Part shown: positions 23,452 to 35,849 of the stretch, piece after piece
Position numbering within the stretch: the first letter of the stretch is position 1
Layout of the letters: every line of letters starts with the position of its first letter
NCBI RefSeq assembly: GCF_030867145.1
Contig: NC_134419.1
Span: 4,491,501 to 4,555,500, forward strand
Reading direction: 5' to 3'
Origin: Opisthocomus hoazin
Taxonomy: Eukaryota > Chordata > Aves > Opisthocomiformes > Opisthocomidae
Length of the DNA: 64,000 bases
Notes under the pieces: generated by a model
Seen by the model: the letters and a program-made list of their open reading frames with translations, nothing else
Told to the model about the DNA's origin: nothing
The model's database searches: none
Made by a program: the position numbers and the translations under genes

Positions 23452-26400
23452 ATGCTGCGCTTCCTTTGGGAAAGCATCTCCCTCCAGATGCTCCTCGTCT
23501 TCCTCGTCATCTTCCTGTTCGTCACCGACTACATGAAGCACAGGAAGATGAAGAACTTCCCCCCCAGCCCCTTCGCCCTCCCCTTTGTGGGGCACATCTA
23601 CCTGCTGAACTTCCACAATCCCCAGATCACAGTGCAGAAGGTACAGGGGTGGTGGCCACCGCACGGAAGGGGACGGAGGGCATTGCGGCTACGCAACCTT
23701 TGCAGTGCGGGGAGGGGGCTAACCCAAACCCCACAGCCCATGAGGACTCAGAGGGGCTCACCGTGGCGTGGGCAGGAGGTTTGCCCTCGGTTGCCAGCAA
23801 TGTGGATGAAGTTTGCCCGGGTACAAGGACGGGGACAGGTGTGGAGCAGTCCCTCGGGCAAAGGGCATGGCGTGATGCCACGGGTGCAGTCACGGCTGTA
23901 GGAGCCCCGTAGGTCTGACCAGGGACTGGAAGGGTGTTTGGGAACGGAGTGTAACAAAAGGTGGAAAAACACAGGACTGAAAAATCCAACCTGAAGAGTT
24001 TCACTTGATTCATGGCCAACTAACACCAACTCGCCCTCAGCGGTTCAGTAAAAGAGGAAAGAAAAAAGACAAACAGACCCTTGTGCAAACACCCCGTCTC
24101 CCCTCCTGCTCTCAGCTTCCCTTTTTTTCACCCATGTCCCCTGCCAGGGCTGTCCCTGTCCCCACAGACACATTCATCGCAAATTAACCCCCTCTTCTTT
24201 ATGCCCCTCCCCCCAGCTTACTGAAAAATATGGGGACATCTTCAGCTTCCAGATGGGCAGCTTATCGTTTGTGTTCGTAAACGGGCTGCGGATGGCTAAG
24301 GAAGTTCTTGTCAACCAAGGGGAAAACTTCATGGATCGCCCTGAAATTCCTAATGACATCTTCAGCAATAAGGGTGAGTTACCCCTCGGGACACGTGTCT
24401 CAGCTGTGAGGTCAAAGCATTGGCCCTGCAGAGGTCTGAGATGGCTGGGGGTAAGGCAGAGCCCTGGAGCTTTTTCCCCTCAGTGGACGGATCTGCCGTG
24501 GCTCATGGTGGCATGTTTCTGCCAGGACTGGTCTCCTCCAACGGGCACGTGTGGAAGCAGCAGAGGAGGTTCACCTTGACCACCCTCCGAAACTTCGGCT
24601 TGGGGAAGAGGGGCCTGGAGGAGCGCATCCAGGAGGAGTGCCGATGCCTCGTGGATGCATTTGGGGATGAGCAGGGTGAGTGCCATGGCCCTCTCTTTCC
24701 AAAGTAAACAAACTTCTCCACAACCTGATTGAACTGGGATCGAGGGTGGGATGTTTCCTCCATGCTGGGTCTGCCCAGCCAAGCTCGGCCACCTCATGAC
24801 AGGTGCGAGGCGTCCCGGGAGAGTCATGATGCAGGAGGTGCCCATCAGAGGTCATTCATTTCACTTCTATTTGTTGAGTATTTTACCTCTGACAACTGTG
24901 TTTTCGTCTCCTTTTCTGTGAAGGCCGATAGACAATTGATCATTCCTTTCTCCTTCTCCAGGGAATCCTTTCAACCCTCAGTTCAAAGTCACTAATGCTG
25001 TTTCAAACATCATCTGCTCCGTGACTTTTGGCAATCGGTTTGACTACCACGATGAGGACTTCCAAAAACTGCTGCAGCTGATGGACGAGACATTTGGCCT
25101 CAACGGGGCCATCACGAGCCAGGTACAGCCCTCTTGCCACCACCATGGACAGCATGCAGTTCTGCAGTGCCACAGTGTCTCCTCTGGAGTCAGTCTCGAA
25201 ACTCGTAGCATTTTCGTCAACAAACTTTGTTGGCGTTCCCCACTCCTTTGCACAGGGCAGACTCACCTGCAGTTTCTTTCTGCCTTATTTGCAAGCTGTG
25301 CAAAGCTCACGCTGCTCTCTCTCACCCAACATCACCTTTCCTGCCCATTGACTACCAACTCGCCTGCTGTAACACCGGGTAAAAGCACGAGTCACTCCGT
25401 AACAGGAATACCAATCCCTTGCAATGCTCTTCTGGAGCTCAACTATTTCCATCAACTCCAGAGATTTATTAAGCTTGGCATTGCAGACTCTTCAAGTTTT
25501 GACAACAGAAGGGGGTTTTTCAGTCCTTTACTCAATGTGCCTTTCCCCTTTGGTGTCCAAAGCTGAACAACTCTTTCCCGTCTATAATGAAGTTCCTCCC
25601 TGGATCCCACCACACCATTTTTAAAAACTTGAGGTTGTTGAAAAGTTTTGTGAAAGAGAAAATCGACAAACACAAGGAGGACTGGAACCCCTCAGAGAGC
25701 CGGGACATCATTGACAGCTACTTGCAGGAGATGGCCAAGGTCAGTAAGGAGGAGCAAACCCTTCTGCAGCAGGGCTTAGAAATCAGGAGGGATGAGAAAC
25801 AAGCTCAAATTCTCCATCTGAGCTGCCTCTATGGCCATTTATGACCTCAGCATGGACATCAGGTTCAGGGGACTAAGCAAGAGGGTGGAGGTGCAGGGGG
25901 CCAGCAGCTTTTTCCAAAATCCTTAGGGCTGTCTTGAACTAAGCAAAGGCAACCCTCCCTGTTCATGCTGCACTAACGCACCTTTTTGTGAAGGACAACG
26001 GGAGTGGAGCCTTCCAGGAGGAAAACATCGTGTCGTGCGTACTCGACCTGCTGTTTGCTGGAACCGAGACCACTTCCACAACCATCCGCTGGGCTCTGCT
26101 CTTTATGGCCATACATCCAGAAATTCAAGGTACAGTTAGCAAAAGCTCAGTGCTTGTCCTTGCTTTTAGCCCTTGCACATTTCTGAGATGCACTATTTTT
26201 TTTCTTGGAGAGAAAAATTGAGAATCTCCCTGCACTCACATGAAAGAGGTGCGAACGGTGGCAGGTGCCCCACGTTGGTCCTTGGTGCATCCTCACAGTA
26301 ACCACCCCATGTTGTTCTAAGGGATTTTTCTTGGACTTGGCTGATCCCTGCTCTTTCTCACCAGCCCGCGTGCAGGCTGAGATCGATGCGGTCATCGGGC

Positions 26401-28114
26401 AGGTGAGGCAGCCAGCCCTGGAGGACAGGAGCAACATGCCCTACACCAATGCCGTCATCCACGAAGTGCAGAGGAAAGGCAACATCCTCCCTTTCAATGT
26501 GCCAAGAATGTCAACAAAGGACACGGTCTTGGATAGCTTCCACATACCAAAGGTAAACCCACTCCTGAGCACTGGGACTCTAGCGAGAGCCTCCCAGTTC
26601 CCCAGGCACGCTTCTCCAGGCCAGGTCCTTCCTGTGCAGACACGAGGGGCAGAGCCACAGCATCTCTGCCCTGTCCAGAGCTCACTCCTCTTCAACGCAG
26701 TTTTTTGCCACCCAAACAATGTTCTCCAGCACGTTGAATAGTGCAGAGCGTTGCAAGGCAAACACCCACACACACACACCCCAGCAAGGCACAGATCCCA
26801 ACTCACACAGCTTTTACTGGAACTTTGGCCCAAAATTACAGCAGATAAAAATTAAGCCGATGAGGCAAAAAGATTGGCATAAAATCACTGCACCTCTGAA
26901 CAGGCAAGAAGTAGGAAAAACTGGCCGTGCAGAGGGTGTTGGACAAATAATTGCAGCAGAATTTGACTGTGGATATTCTTTGTGGAGACTGGAAGATAAA
27001 AATCCCCCTCCTGCTGTCTGTGACAGAGAAAGTGCAATTTAATTTTCTTTTTTTCTCCTCCTAGGGTACTACCTTTCTGGTAAATCTGACCTCCGTGATG
27101 TTTGACAAGGATGAGTGGGAAACACCTGACTCTTTCAACCCCGAGCATTTCCTGAAGGACGGCCAGTTCTGGAAAAGGGAGTCTTTTATGCCGTTTTCTA
27201 TAGGTAAGATATGCTCGATTTTGGTACTTCGGTGCTTAGGTACTGGCATGGGGCTTCCAACAGCACAGAGGAAAATTGCGACCAAAGAGGCAGATGTTGG
27301 CTGCACCCCAGGCACACTCACGTGGACACCCCAAAGCACTGCAAGCACAGTCTGAGCCATTTCTTGTTTCTCTTCACATGCACAGAAGAGACATGCGAAT
27401 GAATAAATCACCCTAACAACGCCAGAGAACCCAGAAACGCCTTCACTAAGGCAAGAGCATTGCTCTACACTCCTGCTCCCACATGGCCACGGTCACTAGA
27501 GGATTCACTGTTCCCACCACAGGGTGCCCCAGCCAACAGCTGCCCCAGGGAGATTGCTCTGAGCACCCCTGTTTCCCATGCCAGCGTCACACACCTTCTC
27601 TGGTAGCTCTCTTTGGTGTGGCTCAAACAAATCATCTCTCCCAGCATGGGCACGTCCAGACCGTGCGTGCGAGCACAGCTTACCCGAGCAGGGCAGGGCA
27701 CAACGCCTGTGCATAGTTACACACGCGTGCCCTCACAAGGTCCTGCAATTTGGGGGGCAGCCCACGCTGTAACACCAATGCTGTTCTTGGGGAGCTCAAT
27801 TTGGGCTGGAAAACTCATCCTGGGAAGGGGGTCACACAGCTGAACCGTGGTCCAAAGGGAAGGCAGAGGCTTTTTTGGCAGCGAGAGCAGCTGGGCAGCC
27901 AGCGAAGGCTGAGGATGTCACGGTGGCTCTCTCCGCAGGGAAGCGCGCCTGCCTGGGTGAGTTGCTGGCCCGCTCCGAGCTCTTCCTCTTCTTCACGTCT
28001 CTGCTCCAGAAATTCACCTTTCAGGTACCCCCGGACACCACGCTCAGCCCCCAGGTCAAACTGGGCATCACAATGGCCCCGCAGCCCTACAAGATCTGCG
28101 CCGTGCCTCGGTAG
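23452..28114 (+). CDS. CYP2J: Cytochrome P450 CYP2J copy 1 of 3 (intact, 490 aa; CYP2J19-like, tentative)
   Basis: Nine exons: 23452-23640, 24217-24373, 24526-24675, 24962-25122, 25563-25739, 25994-26129, 26365-26552, 27065-27203, 27939-28114 (stop TAG). All splice borders are canonical and the phases sum to 491 codons. The ATG at 23,452 sits in a good context (CAACCATGC). Parts seen are the hydrophobic anchor (about 13-25), a [12 protein letters not shown] hinge, the C-helix WKQQRRF, the I-helix AGTETT (300-305), ExxR (E357/R360), FNPEHF (410-415), and the heme loop FSIGKRACLG with Cys437. The protein would act in the endoplasmic reticulum with P450 reductase. Compared with copies 2 and 3 it differs at 209-217 (TFGLNGAIT), at Ser80/Phe83, Arg325 and Val462. 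If this is the CYP2J19 lineage, its role would be C4-ketolation of dietary yellow carotenoids. Other CYP2J lineages favour fatty acids. Confidence 0.95.
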
Positions 28115-28558
28115 GGAAGCCTTGGCCACCGTCCTCTGGCAAGGATGCTGAAAACAAGCCCTGGGCAGCTCCCGTGGGTGGTGGTAACGAACACCCAGCT
28201 CCAGGGAGAGGCTGGGCGGTTTCTCTTCAAGCAATTGCAAAATCATTTCCTTTAAAAGTGGACTTTGCACTCTGTATCACGTGAGAAAGACGATCAGCCT
28301 GGGATCTGCCAGGGCACTTTTAGGCTTGCGATACGACGCTGTAAATGAGTGAGGGGCTTAGGGTTCTCCTAGTTTAATAACAGATGGCCATGCTTCAGCG
28401 TGGCAGGAGAAAGAGCAACATCAGTGTTCAGGCCGTGGACGATGAGCAGTACCAGCTCTGCTTTAGAATATTAATTGCTAACATTTTTTAATTTTGCTAT
28501 CCTTGATGTGTTATCCATTAAAAGAAAGTCACTCTATAATGTCTCTTTCTCATGCATC

Positions 28559-28564
28559 AATAAA
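28559..28564 (+). terminator. Putative polyadenylation signal, CYP2J copy 1
   Basis: AATAAA lies 445 bases after the stop codon and is conserved at the same place in copies 2 and 3. A second AATAAA at 28,711-28,716 is an alternative. Confidence 0.5.
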
Positions 28565-29300
28565 TCCTTACCAACAAGTTTTTGTCTTGAAGCATTCTGC
28601 AAAGTGAAGCCCAACACAGCCAATTGCCAGCACTGGAAATTGGCCTCCAGCTGCGGCATCACCCTCCAGTAGCAGCAAGGCTGGCAGGCACAGCCTACCA
28701 AACTGATGAAAATAAATGACCCTGACAGCACAGGTAAACTAGCAACGAAACTACCAGGTCCTGGCCTGCCACAGCAATGAAGAGTGTAACACCCCCACGG
28801 AGCACGGGGAGTGCTCTCCACTGACATCTCTCCCTAAAACATCTGTACCTGTAGCTACCGAAGTCGTGGGTCCCACCTCTCAGAATATGACAAATCCTCC
28901 CTGTTTACCTGCCCAGGACCACCGAGGGGCTGGCACGGGGAGGGGGACAGAGTACATCCAGAGAATTTCTGGTACGCTCTCAGGACTTTCTGTCTCAATT
29001 TCTTGCTCTAGAAAAGCTTTCTAGTGTTGTATAAACCTGTTTGGAAGACAGTCCTTATCTTTAAAAAGGAAAAGAAAGTGTTACGTCTAGAAAATAATAT
29101 TTATAATTACCATATTCTAGTCATTTGACACTTCAGAAAAGGTGATGGAAAGCAGAAAATGAGTGCTGAAGTGCAAAACAAGAAAAAAGTCCCCGAAGGC
29201 CCCCCCCCCAGATCACCTTATCTCTTTACGGTACTGTTTTCTGTTATATATAAGTCTTTCTCCCTGTGGACCCTATGGGAGAAAAAAAATTGCATCCCTT

Positions 29301-29908
29301 CACAGAATCAGAGAATCACAGAATGGTACAGGTTGGAAGGGACCTCTGTGGGTCATCTAGTCCAACCCCCCTGCCAAAGCAGGGACTCCTACAGCAGGCT
29401 GCAGAGCACCTTGTCCAGGTGGGTCTTGAATATCTCCCGAGAAGGAGACTCCACAACCTCCCTGGGCAGCCTGGGCCAGTGCTCCGTCAAACTTAGAGGG
29501 AAGAAGTTCTTCCTCATGTTCACACGGAACTTCCTCTGCTTCAGTTTGTGCCCGTTGCCCCTTGTCCTGTCGCTGGGCACTCCTGAAAAGAGTCTGGCCC
29601 CATCCTCCTGACACCCACCCTGCAGATATTTATAAGCATTTCTAAGGTCCCCTCGCAGCCTTCTCTTCTTCAGGCTGAACAAGCCCAGCTCCCTCAGCCT
29701 CTCCTCGTAGGAGAGATGCTCCAGTCCCTTCATAATCCTCGTAGCCCTCCGCTGGACGCTCTCCAGTAGCTCCTCATCTTTCTTGAACTGGGGAGTCCAG
29801 AACTGGACACAGTGCTCCAGATGGGGCCTCACTAGGGCAGAGTAGAGAAAGGAGGAGAACCTCCCTCGACCTGCTGGCCACACTCTGCTTAATGCACCCC
29901 AGGCTGCT
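29301..29908 (-). repeat. CR1 LINE fragment, apparent hybrid of two CR1 copies
   Basis: A minus-orientation CR1 tail containing the ORF2 C-terminus. Its left side shares diagnostic variants and flanking DNA with the CR1 at 37,044. Its right side shares variants and HOOK1 flanking DNA with the CR1 at 43,092-43,702 and the one at 63,762. The switch lies near 29,440-29,480, in a stretch identical in all copies. See findings. Confidence 0.85.
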
Positions 29909-30098
29909 TGAGGAAAACCTTCCCAGAAGAAGGGCTGCCATAAAAATGAAGTTCAGCGCCTTGTGTTTGTGCGTATACACGTATCAAACATAAAATATGT
30001 CTTCAAATGTGTGTGTGTCAGTACTATTCCTGATTAATGTTATGTGGTCTTAAAGTGGTGCAGCATGACTTAATTCCATCTCACATCTATCTTCTTAG

Positions 30099-30330
30099 AG
30101 ACTGATGGTACAGTGTGATGCATTGAAGGAGACAAATGAAGAGCTCCGATATTCACAGATGCAGCAGGACCACCTGAGTCAAGCAGGTACTTCTTTATCT
30201 TCAGAGGCTTTTTATCTATATTAGTCATTTCTTTAAGTTGGTTAAATTGAATTTCCCATGCAATTTCAGGTGCATCTCGTGATAAAAGCCACGAGAATCT
30301 TGCTGCTGAAACTCGACCAGTGGAATACGG
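30099..30330 (+). pseudogene. HOOK1: Inverted HOOK1 fragment: two exons (spacer 1)
   Basis: Two exons at 30099-30186 (88 bp) and 30270-30330 (61 bp) match the resident HOOK1 exons at 63481-63568 and 63337-63397. They encode the coiled-coil stretch with [12 protein letters not shown] and KSHENLAAE. Both keep AG acceptors and GT donors and are open in frame. The second exon has drifted: its end reads TRPVEYG where the resident gene reads ILPVEYR. With no promoter, start, or other HOOK1 exons it cannot make HOOK1. Confidence 0.9.
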
Positions 30331-30516
30331 GTAAGACAAAAAGGTTGAGGCTGTTTGGGGATTTTCATGGGTGGGGCATAATATTGTCTCTGTGAAAGTT
30401 CAATGTTTTCAACAACAGGACTCTCTATCCCACTTACTCCTTTCCCTCCATGATGCTTGTCTGGATCCTCAAGTCGCTGTTAATAATTATTTTCCTGTAC
30501 TATAATTACCTACCAC

Positions 30517-31208
30517 GTATACTGAAACCTCAAACCGTGAGTCATCTGGTTTGTGAAAGGCTTGTGCAACCTTATCTCGGACATCCTCACTGAACTGGGG
30601 CTTGGTCTGTGATTCATTGTACCAGCAAAGAAGCTTCCACAGACAACGAAAGCACAAGGAGCTCGGAGCAGCTGGAGCCTCCCCGGAACTGTGAAGCCGA
30701 CGTCGGGACGTAGCACGGTGAGGGCACCACGGGGAGGAGGAAGCGGGGCTCACACCGAGCCGTGGGCTCACGGGAGCGGGACGGCGAGGCTGCTGGGACA
30801 TTTTAATCCTGGCCCCGCAGAGCTCATTTCTGACCTTTAAACAAGGGTGCGGATCACTGGGGTTTTGCAAAGCAGCAGTGGCAGTCAAGAGGGGAAAGGG
30901 GCAGCTGGGGCTGTTTTGTTTTGCGTTTGTTTTTCTTTTTTATGAGATCAGAGGAAATGTTTGAGTTTAATCAAGTAGGGGGTTAATCAAACGGTCCTTG
31001 CTGAGACCTGCAAAAGCAGGACTCCGAACATAGCCTCCAGGCCAGGTCAGCAAAAGCCATTCGTGTGGCTTTCTCATGTCTGTGCCCATAGCTGTGCCAG
31101 CACATTGCCCATCTCCCCTCGTCCCTGGGGGCTTTGGTGGTGCCTCGTGAGCTCAGCCTGCCCTGACCTGCTGCGGGACACACCCCTGCGGAACCCCACC
31201 ATCCAACC
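30517..31208 (+). promoter_or_regulatory. Duplicated upstream block of CYP2J copy 2
   Basis: The same block as in front of copy 1. It has AP-1 TGAGTCA at 30,538-30,544 and an intact TGACCTTT (complement AAAGGTCA, an NBRE-like or nuclear-receptor half-site) at 30,831-30,838. DNA immediately upstream is inverted HOOK1, so any distal elements differ from those of copy 1. Motif function is inferred. Confidence 0.45.
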
Positions 31209-34200
31209 ATGCTGCGCTTCCTTTGGGAAAGCATCTCCCTCCAGATGCTCCTCGTCTTCCTCGTCATCTTCCTGTTCGTCACCGACTACATGAAGCACAG
31301 GAAGATGAAGAACTTCCCCCCCAGCCCCTTCGCCCTCCCCTTTGTGGGGCACATCTACCTGCTGAACTTCCACAATCCCCAGATCACAGTGCAGAAGGTA
31401 CAGGGGTGGTGGCCACCGCACGGAAGGGGACGGAGGGCATTGCGGCTACGCAACCTTTGCAGTGCGGGGAGGGGGCTAACCCAAACCCCACAGCTCATGA
31501 GGACTCAGAGGGGCTCACCGTGGCGTGGGCAGGAGGTTTGCCCTCGGTTGCCAGCAATGTGGATGAAGTTTGCCCGGGTACAAGGACGGGGACAGGTGTG
31601 GAGCAATCCCTCGGGCAAAGGACATGGCGTGATGCCACGGGTGCAGTCATGGCTGTAGGAGCCCCGTAGGTCTGACCAGGGACTGGAAGGGTGTTTGGGA
31701 AGGGAGTGAAACAAAAGGTGGAAAAACACAGGACTGAAAAATCCAACCTGAAGAGTTCTACTTGATTCATGGCCAACTAACACCAACTCGCCCTCAGCGA
31801 TTCAGTAAAACAGGAAAAAAAAAAGACAAGCAGACCCTTGTGCAAACACCCCGTCTCCCCTCCTGCTCTCAGCTTCCCTTTTTTTCACCCATGTCCCCTG
31901 CCAGGGCTGTCCCTGTCCCCACAGACACATTCATCGCAAATTAAACCCCTCTTCTTTATGCCCCTCCCCCCAGCTTACTGAAAAATATGGGGACATCTTC
32001 AGCTTCCAGATGGGCAGCTTATTGTTTGTGCTCGTAAACGGGCTGCGGATGGCTAAGGAAGTTCTTGTCAACCAAGGGGAAAACTTCATGGATCGCCCTG
32101 AAATTCCTAACGACATCTTCAGCAATAAGGGTGAGTTACCCCTCGGGACACGTGTCTCAGCTGTGAGGTCAAAGCATTGGCCCTGCAGAGGTCTGAGATG
32201 GCTGGGGGTAAGGCAGAGCCCTGGAGCTTTTTCCCCTCAGTGGACGGATCTGCCTTGGCTCATGGTGGCATGTTTCTGCCAGGACTGGTCTCCTCCAACG
32301 GGCACGTGTGGAAGCAGCAGAGGAGGTTCACCTTGACCACCCTCCGAAACTTCGGCTTGGGGAAGAGGGGCCTGGAGGAGCGCATCCAGGAGGAGTGCCG
32401 ATGCCTCGTGGATGCATTTGGGGATGAGCAGGGTGAGTGCCATGGCCCTCTCTTTCCAAAGTAAACAAACTTCTCTACAACCTGATTGAACCGGGATCAA
32501 GGGTAGGATGTTTCCTCCATGCTGGGTCTGCCCAGCCAAGCTCGGCCACCTCATGACAGGTGCGAGGCGTCCCGGGAGAGTCATGATGCAGGAGGTGCCC
32601 ATCAGAGGTCATTCATTTCACTTCTATTTGTTGAGTATTTTACCTCTGACAACTGTGTTTTCGTCTCCTTTTCTGTGAAGGCCGATAGACAATTGATCAT
32701 TCCTTTCTCCTTCTCCAGGGAATCCTTTCAACCCTCAGTTCAAAGTCACTAATGCTGTTTCAAACATCGTCTGCTCCGTGACTTTTGGCAATCGGTTTGA
32801 CTACCACGATGAGGACTTCCAAAAACTGCTGCAGCTGATGGACGAGATGGTTGGCCTCACTGGGACCATCATGAGCCAGGTACAGCCCTCTTGCCACCAC
32901 CATGGACAGCATGCAGTTCTGCAGTGCCACAGTGTCTCCTCTGGAGTCAGTCTCGAAACTCGTAGCATTTTCGTCAACAAACTTTGTTGGCGTTCCCCAC
33001 TCCTTTGCACAGGGCAGACTCACCTGCAGTTTCTTTCTGCCTTATTTGCAAGCTGTGCAAAGCTCACGCTGCTCTCTCTCACCCAACATCACCTTTCCTG
33101 CCCATTGACTACCAACTCGCCTGCTGTAACACCGGGTAAAAGCACAAGTCACTCCGTAACAGGAATACCAATCCCTTGCAATGCTCTTCTGGGCCTCAGC
33201 TATTTCCATCAACTCCAGAGATTTATTAAGCTTGGCATTGCAGACTCTTCAAGTTTTGACAACAGAAGGGGGTTTTTCAGTCCTTTACTCAATGTGCCTT
33301 TCCCCTTTGGTGTCCAAAGCTGAACAACTCTTTCCCGTCTATAATGAAGTTCCTCCCTGGATCCCACCACACCATTTTTAAAAACTTGAGGTTGTTGAAA
33401 AGTTTTGTGAAAGAGAAAATCGACAAACACAAGGAGGACTGGAACCCCTCAGAGAGCCGGGACATCATTGACAGCTACTTGCAGGAGATGGCCAAGGTCA
33501 GTAAGGAGGAGCAAACCCTTCTGCAGCGGGGCTTAGAAATCAGGAGTGATGGGAAACAAGCTCAAATTCTCCATCTGAGCTGCCTCTATGGCCATTTATG
33601 ACCTCAGCATGGACATCAGGTTCAGGGGACTAAACAAGAGGGTGGAGGTGCAGGGGGCCAGCAGCTTTTTCCAAAATCCTTAGGGCTGTCTTGAACTAAG
33701 CAAAGGCAACCCTCCCTGTTCATGCTGCACTAACGCACCTTTTTGTGAAGGACAACGGGAGTGGAGCCTTCCAGGAGGAAAACATCGTGTCGTGCGTACT
33801 TGACCTGCTGTTTGCTGGAACCGAGACCACTTCCACAACCATCCGCTGGGCTCTGCTCTTTATGGCCATACATCCAGAAATTCAAGGTACAGTTAGCAAA
33901 AGCTCAGTGCTTGTCCTTGCTTTTAGCCCTCGCACATTTCTGAGATGTACTTTTTTTTTTCTTGGAGAGAAAAATTGTGTATCTCCCTTCACTCAAAAGA
34001 AAGAGGTGCGAACGGTAGCAGGTGCCCCACGTTGGTCCTTGGTGCATCCTCACAGTAACCACCCCATGTTGTTCTAAGGGATTTTTCTTGGAATTGGCTG
34101 ATCCCTGCTCTTTCTCACCAGCCCACGTGCAAGCCGAGATCGATGCGGTCATCGGGCAGGTGAGGCAGCCAGCCCTGGAGGACAGGAGCAACATGCCCTA

Positions 34201-35849
34201 CACCAACGCCGTCATCCACGAAGTGCAGAGGAAAGCAAACATCATCCCTTTCAATGTGCCAAGAATGTCAACAAAGGACACGGTCTTGGATAGCTTCCAC
34301 ATACCAAAGGTAAACCCACTCCTGAGCACTGGGACTCTAGCGAGAGCCTCCCAGTTCCCCAGGCATGTTTCACCAGGCCAGGTCCTTCCTGTGCAGACAC
34401 GAGGGGCAGAGCCACAGCGTCTCTGCCCTGTCCAGAGCTCACTCCTCTTCAACGCAGTTTTTTGCCACCCAAACAATGTTCTCCAGCACGTTGAATAGTG
34501 CAGAGCGTTGCAAGGCAAACACCCACACACACACACCCCAGCAAGGCACAGATCCCAACTCACACAGCTTTTACTGGAACTTTGGCCCAAAATTACAGCA
34601 GATAAAAATTAAGCCGATGAGGCAAAAAGATTGGTATAAAATCACTGCACCTCTGAAAGGCAAGAAGTAGGAAAAACTGGCCGTGCAGAGGGTGTTGGAC
34701 AAATAATTGCAGCAGAATATTACTATGGATGTTCTTCGTGGAGACTGGAAGATAAAAATCCCCCTCCTGCTGTCTGTGACAGAGAAAGTGCAATTTATTT
34801 TTCTTTCTTCCTCCTAGGGTACTACCTTTCTGGTAAATCTGACCTCCGTGATGTTTGACAAGGACGCGTGGGAAACACCTGACACTTTCAACCCCGGGCA
34901 TTTCCTGAAGGACGGCCAGTTCTGGAAAAGGGAGTCTTTTATGCCGTTTTCTATAGGTAAGATATGCTCGATTTTGCGACTTCGGTGCTTAGGTACTGGC
35001 ATGGGGCTTCCAACAGCACAGAGGAAAATTGCGACCAAAGGGGCAGATGTTGGCTGCACCCCAGGCACACTCACATGGACACCCCAAAGCACTGCAAGCA
35101 CAGTCTGAGCCATTTCTTGTTTCTCTTCACATGCACAGAAGAGACATGCGAATGAATAAATCACCCTAACAACGCCAGAGAACCCAGAAACGCCTTCACT
35201 AAGGCAAGAGCATTGCTCTACGCTCCTGCTCCCACATGGCCAAGGTCACTAGAGGATTCACTGTTCCCACCACAGGGTGCCCCAGCCAACAGCTGCCCCA
35301 GGGAGATTGCTCTGAGCACCCCTGTTTCCCATGCCAGCGTCACACACCTTCTCTGGTAGCTCTCTTTGGTGTGGCTCAAACAAATCATCTCTCCCAGCAT
35401 GGGCACGTCCAGACCGTGCGTGCGAGCACAGCTTACCCGAGCAGGGCAGGGCACCACACGCGTGTCCTCACAAGGTCCTGCAATTCGGGGGGCAGCCCAC
35501 GCTGTAACACCAATGCTGTTCTTGGGGAGCTCAATTTGGGCTGGAAAACTCATCCTGGGAAGGGGGTCACACAGCTGGACCATGGTCTGAAGGGAAGGCA
35601 GAGGCTTTTTTGGCAGCGAGAGCAGCTGGGCAGCCAGCGAAGGCTGAGGATGTCACGGTGGCTCTCTCCGCAGGGAAGCGCGCCTGCCTGGGCGAGTTGC
35701 TGGCCCGCTCCGAGCTCTTCCTCTTCTTCACGTCTCTGCTCCAGAAATTCACCTTCCAGGCACCCCCAGACACCACGCTCAGCCCCCAGGTCAAAATGGG
35801 CATCACAATGGCCCCGCAGCCCTACAAGATCTGCGCCGTGCCTCGGTAG
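31209..35849 (+). CDS. CYP2J: Cytochrome P450 CYP2J copy 2 of 3 (intact, 490 aa; CYP2J19-like, tentative)
   Basis: Nine exons: 31209-31397, 31974-32130, 32283-32432, 32719-32879, 33320-33496, 33751-33886, 34122-34309, 34818-34956, 35674-35849 (stop TAG). Every exon has the same length as in copy 1, with canonical borders and no internal stop. Anchor, WKQQRRF, AGTETT, ExxR and FSIGKRACLG with Cys437 are retained. Differences from copy 1 are S80L, F83L, I183V, T209M, F210V, N213T, A215T, T217M, R325H, G362A, L365I, E403A, S409T, E413G, V462A and L474M. E413G falls in the FNPEHF segment, the PERF-like motif that helps lock ExxR. G362A and L365I flank substrate-recognition segment 5. It is probably functional, but this is the copy with the most unusual change in a structural motif. 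Confidence 0.95.

Larger units (their letters stand above)
22763..28935 (+). repeat. Segmental duplication unit 1 (CYP2J copy 1)
   Basis: This is the first of three direct units of about 6.16 kb that are nearly identical through exons, introns and flanks. Homology to units 2 and 3 starts near the ACGTACTGAAAC at 22,763. Homology to unit 3 ends after GGCTGGCA at 28,935; unit 2 continues to match into the spacer. The sequence left of this unit is unrelated to HOOK1, unlike the left sides of units 2 and 3. This suggests that the left edge is the ancestral flank. Confidence 0.92.
28936..30516 (+). repeat. Spacer 1: inverted HOOK1-derived segment with a hybrid CR1
   Basis: This 1.58-kb spacer lies between units 1 and 2. 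From about 29,909 to 30,516 it is the reverse complement of the resident HOOK1 intron and exons at about 63,154-63,760. 29,301-29,908 is a CR1. The leftmost 365 bases match spacer 2 (36,669-37,043); their origin is not shown by this window but may be HOOK1 intron lying beyond the right edge. Compared with spacer 2, everything between the two CR1 copies is absent. Confidence 0.85.

Noticed and set aside
23227-23664. Minus-strand frames opposite CYP2J exon 1 in all three copies
   Set aside because: They repeat with the unit because the coding strand is conserved. They have low-complexity acidic translation and no independent support.
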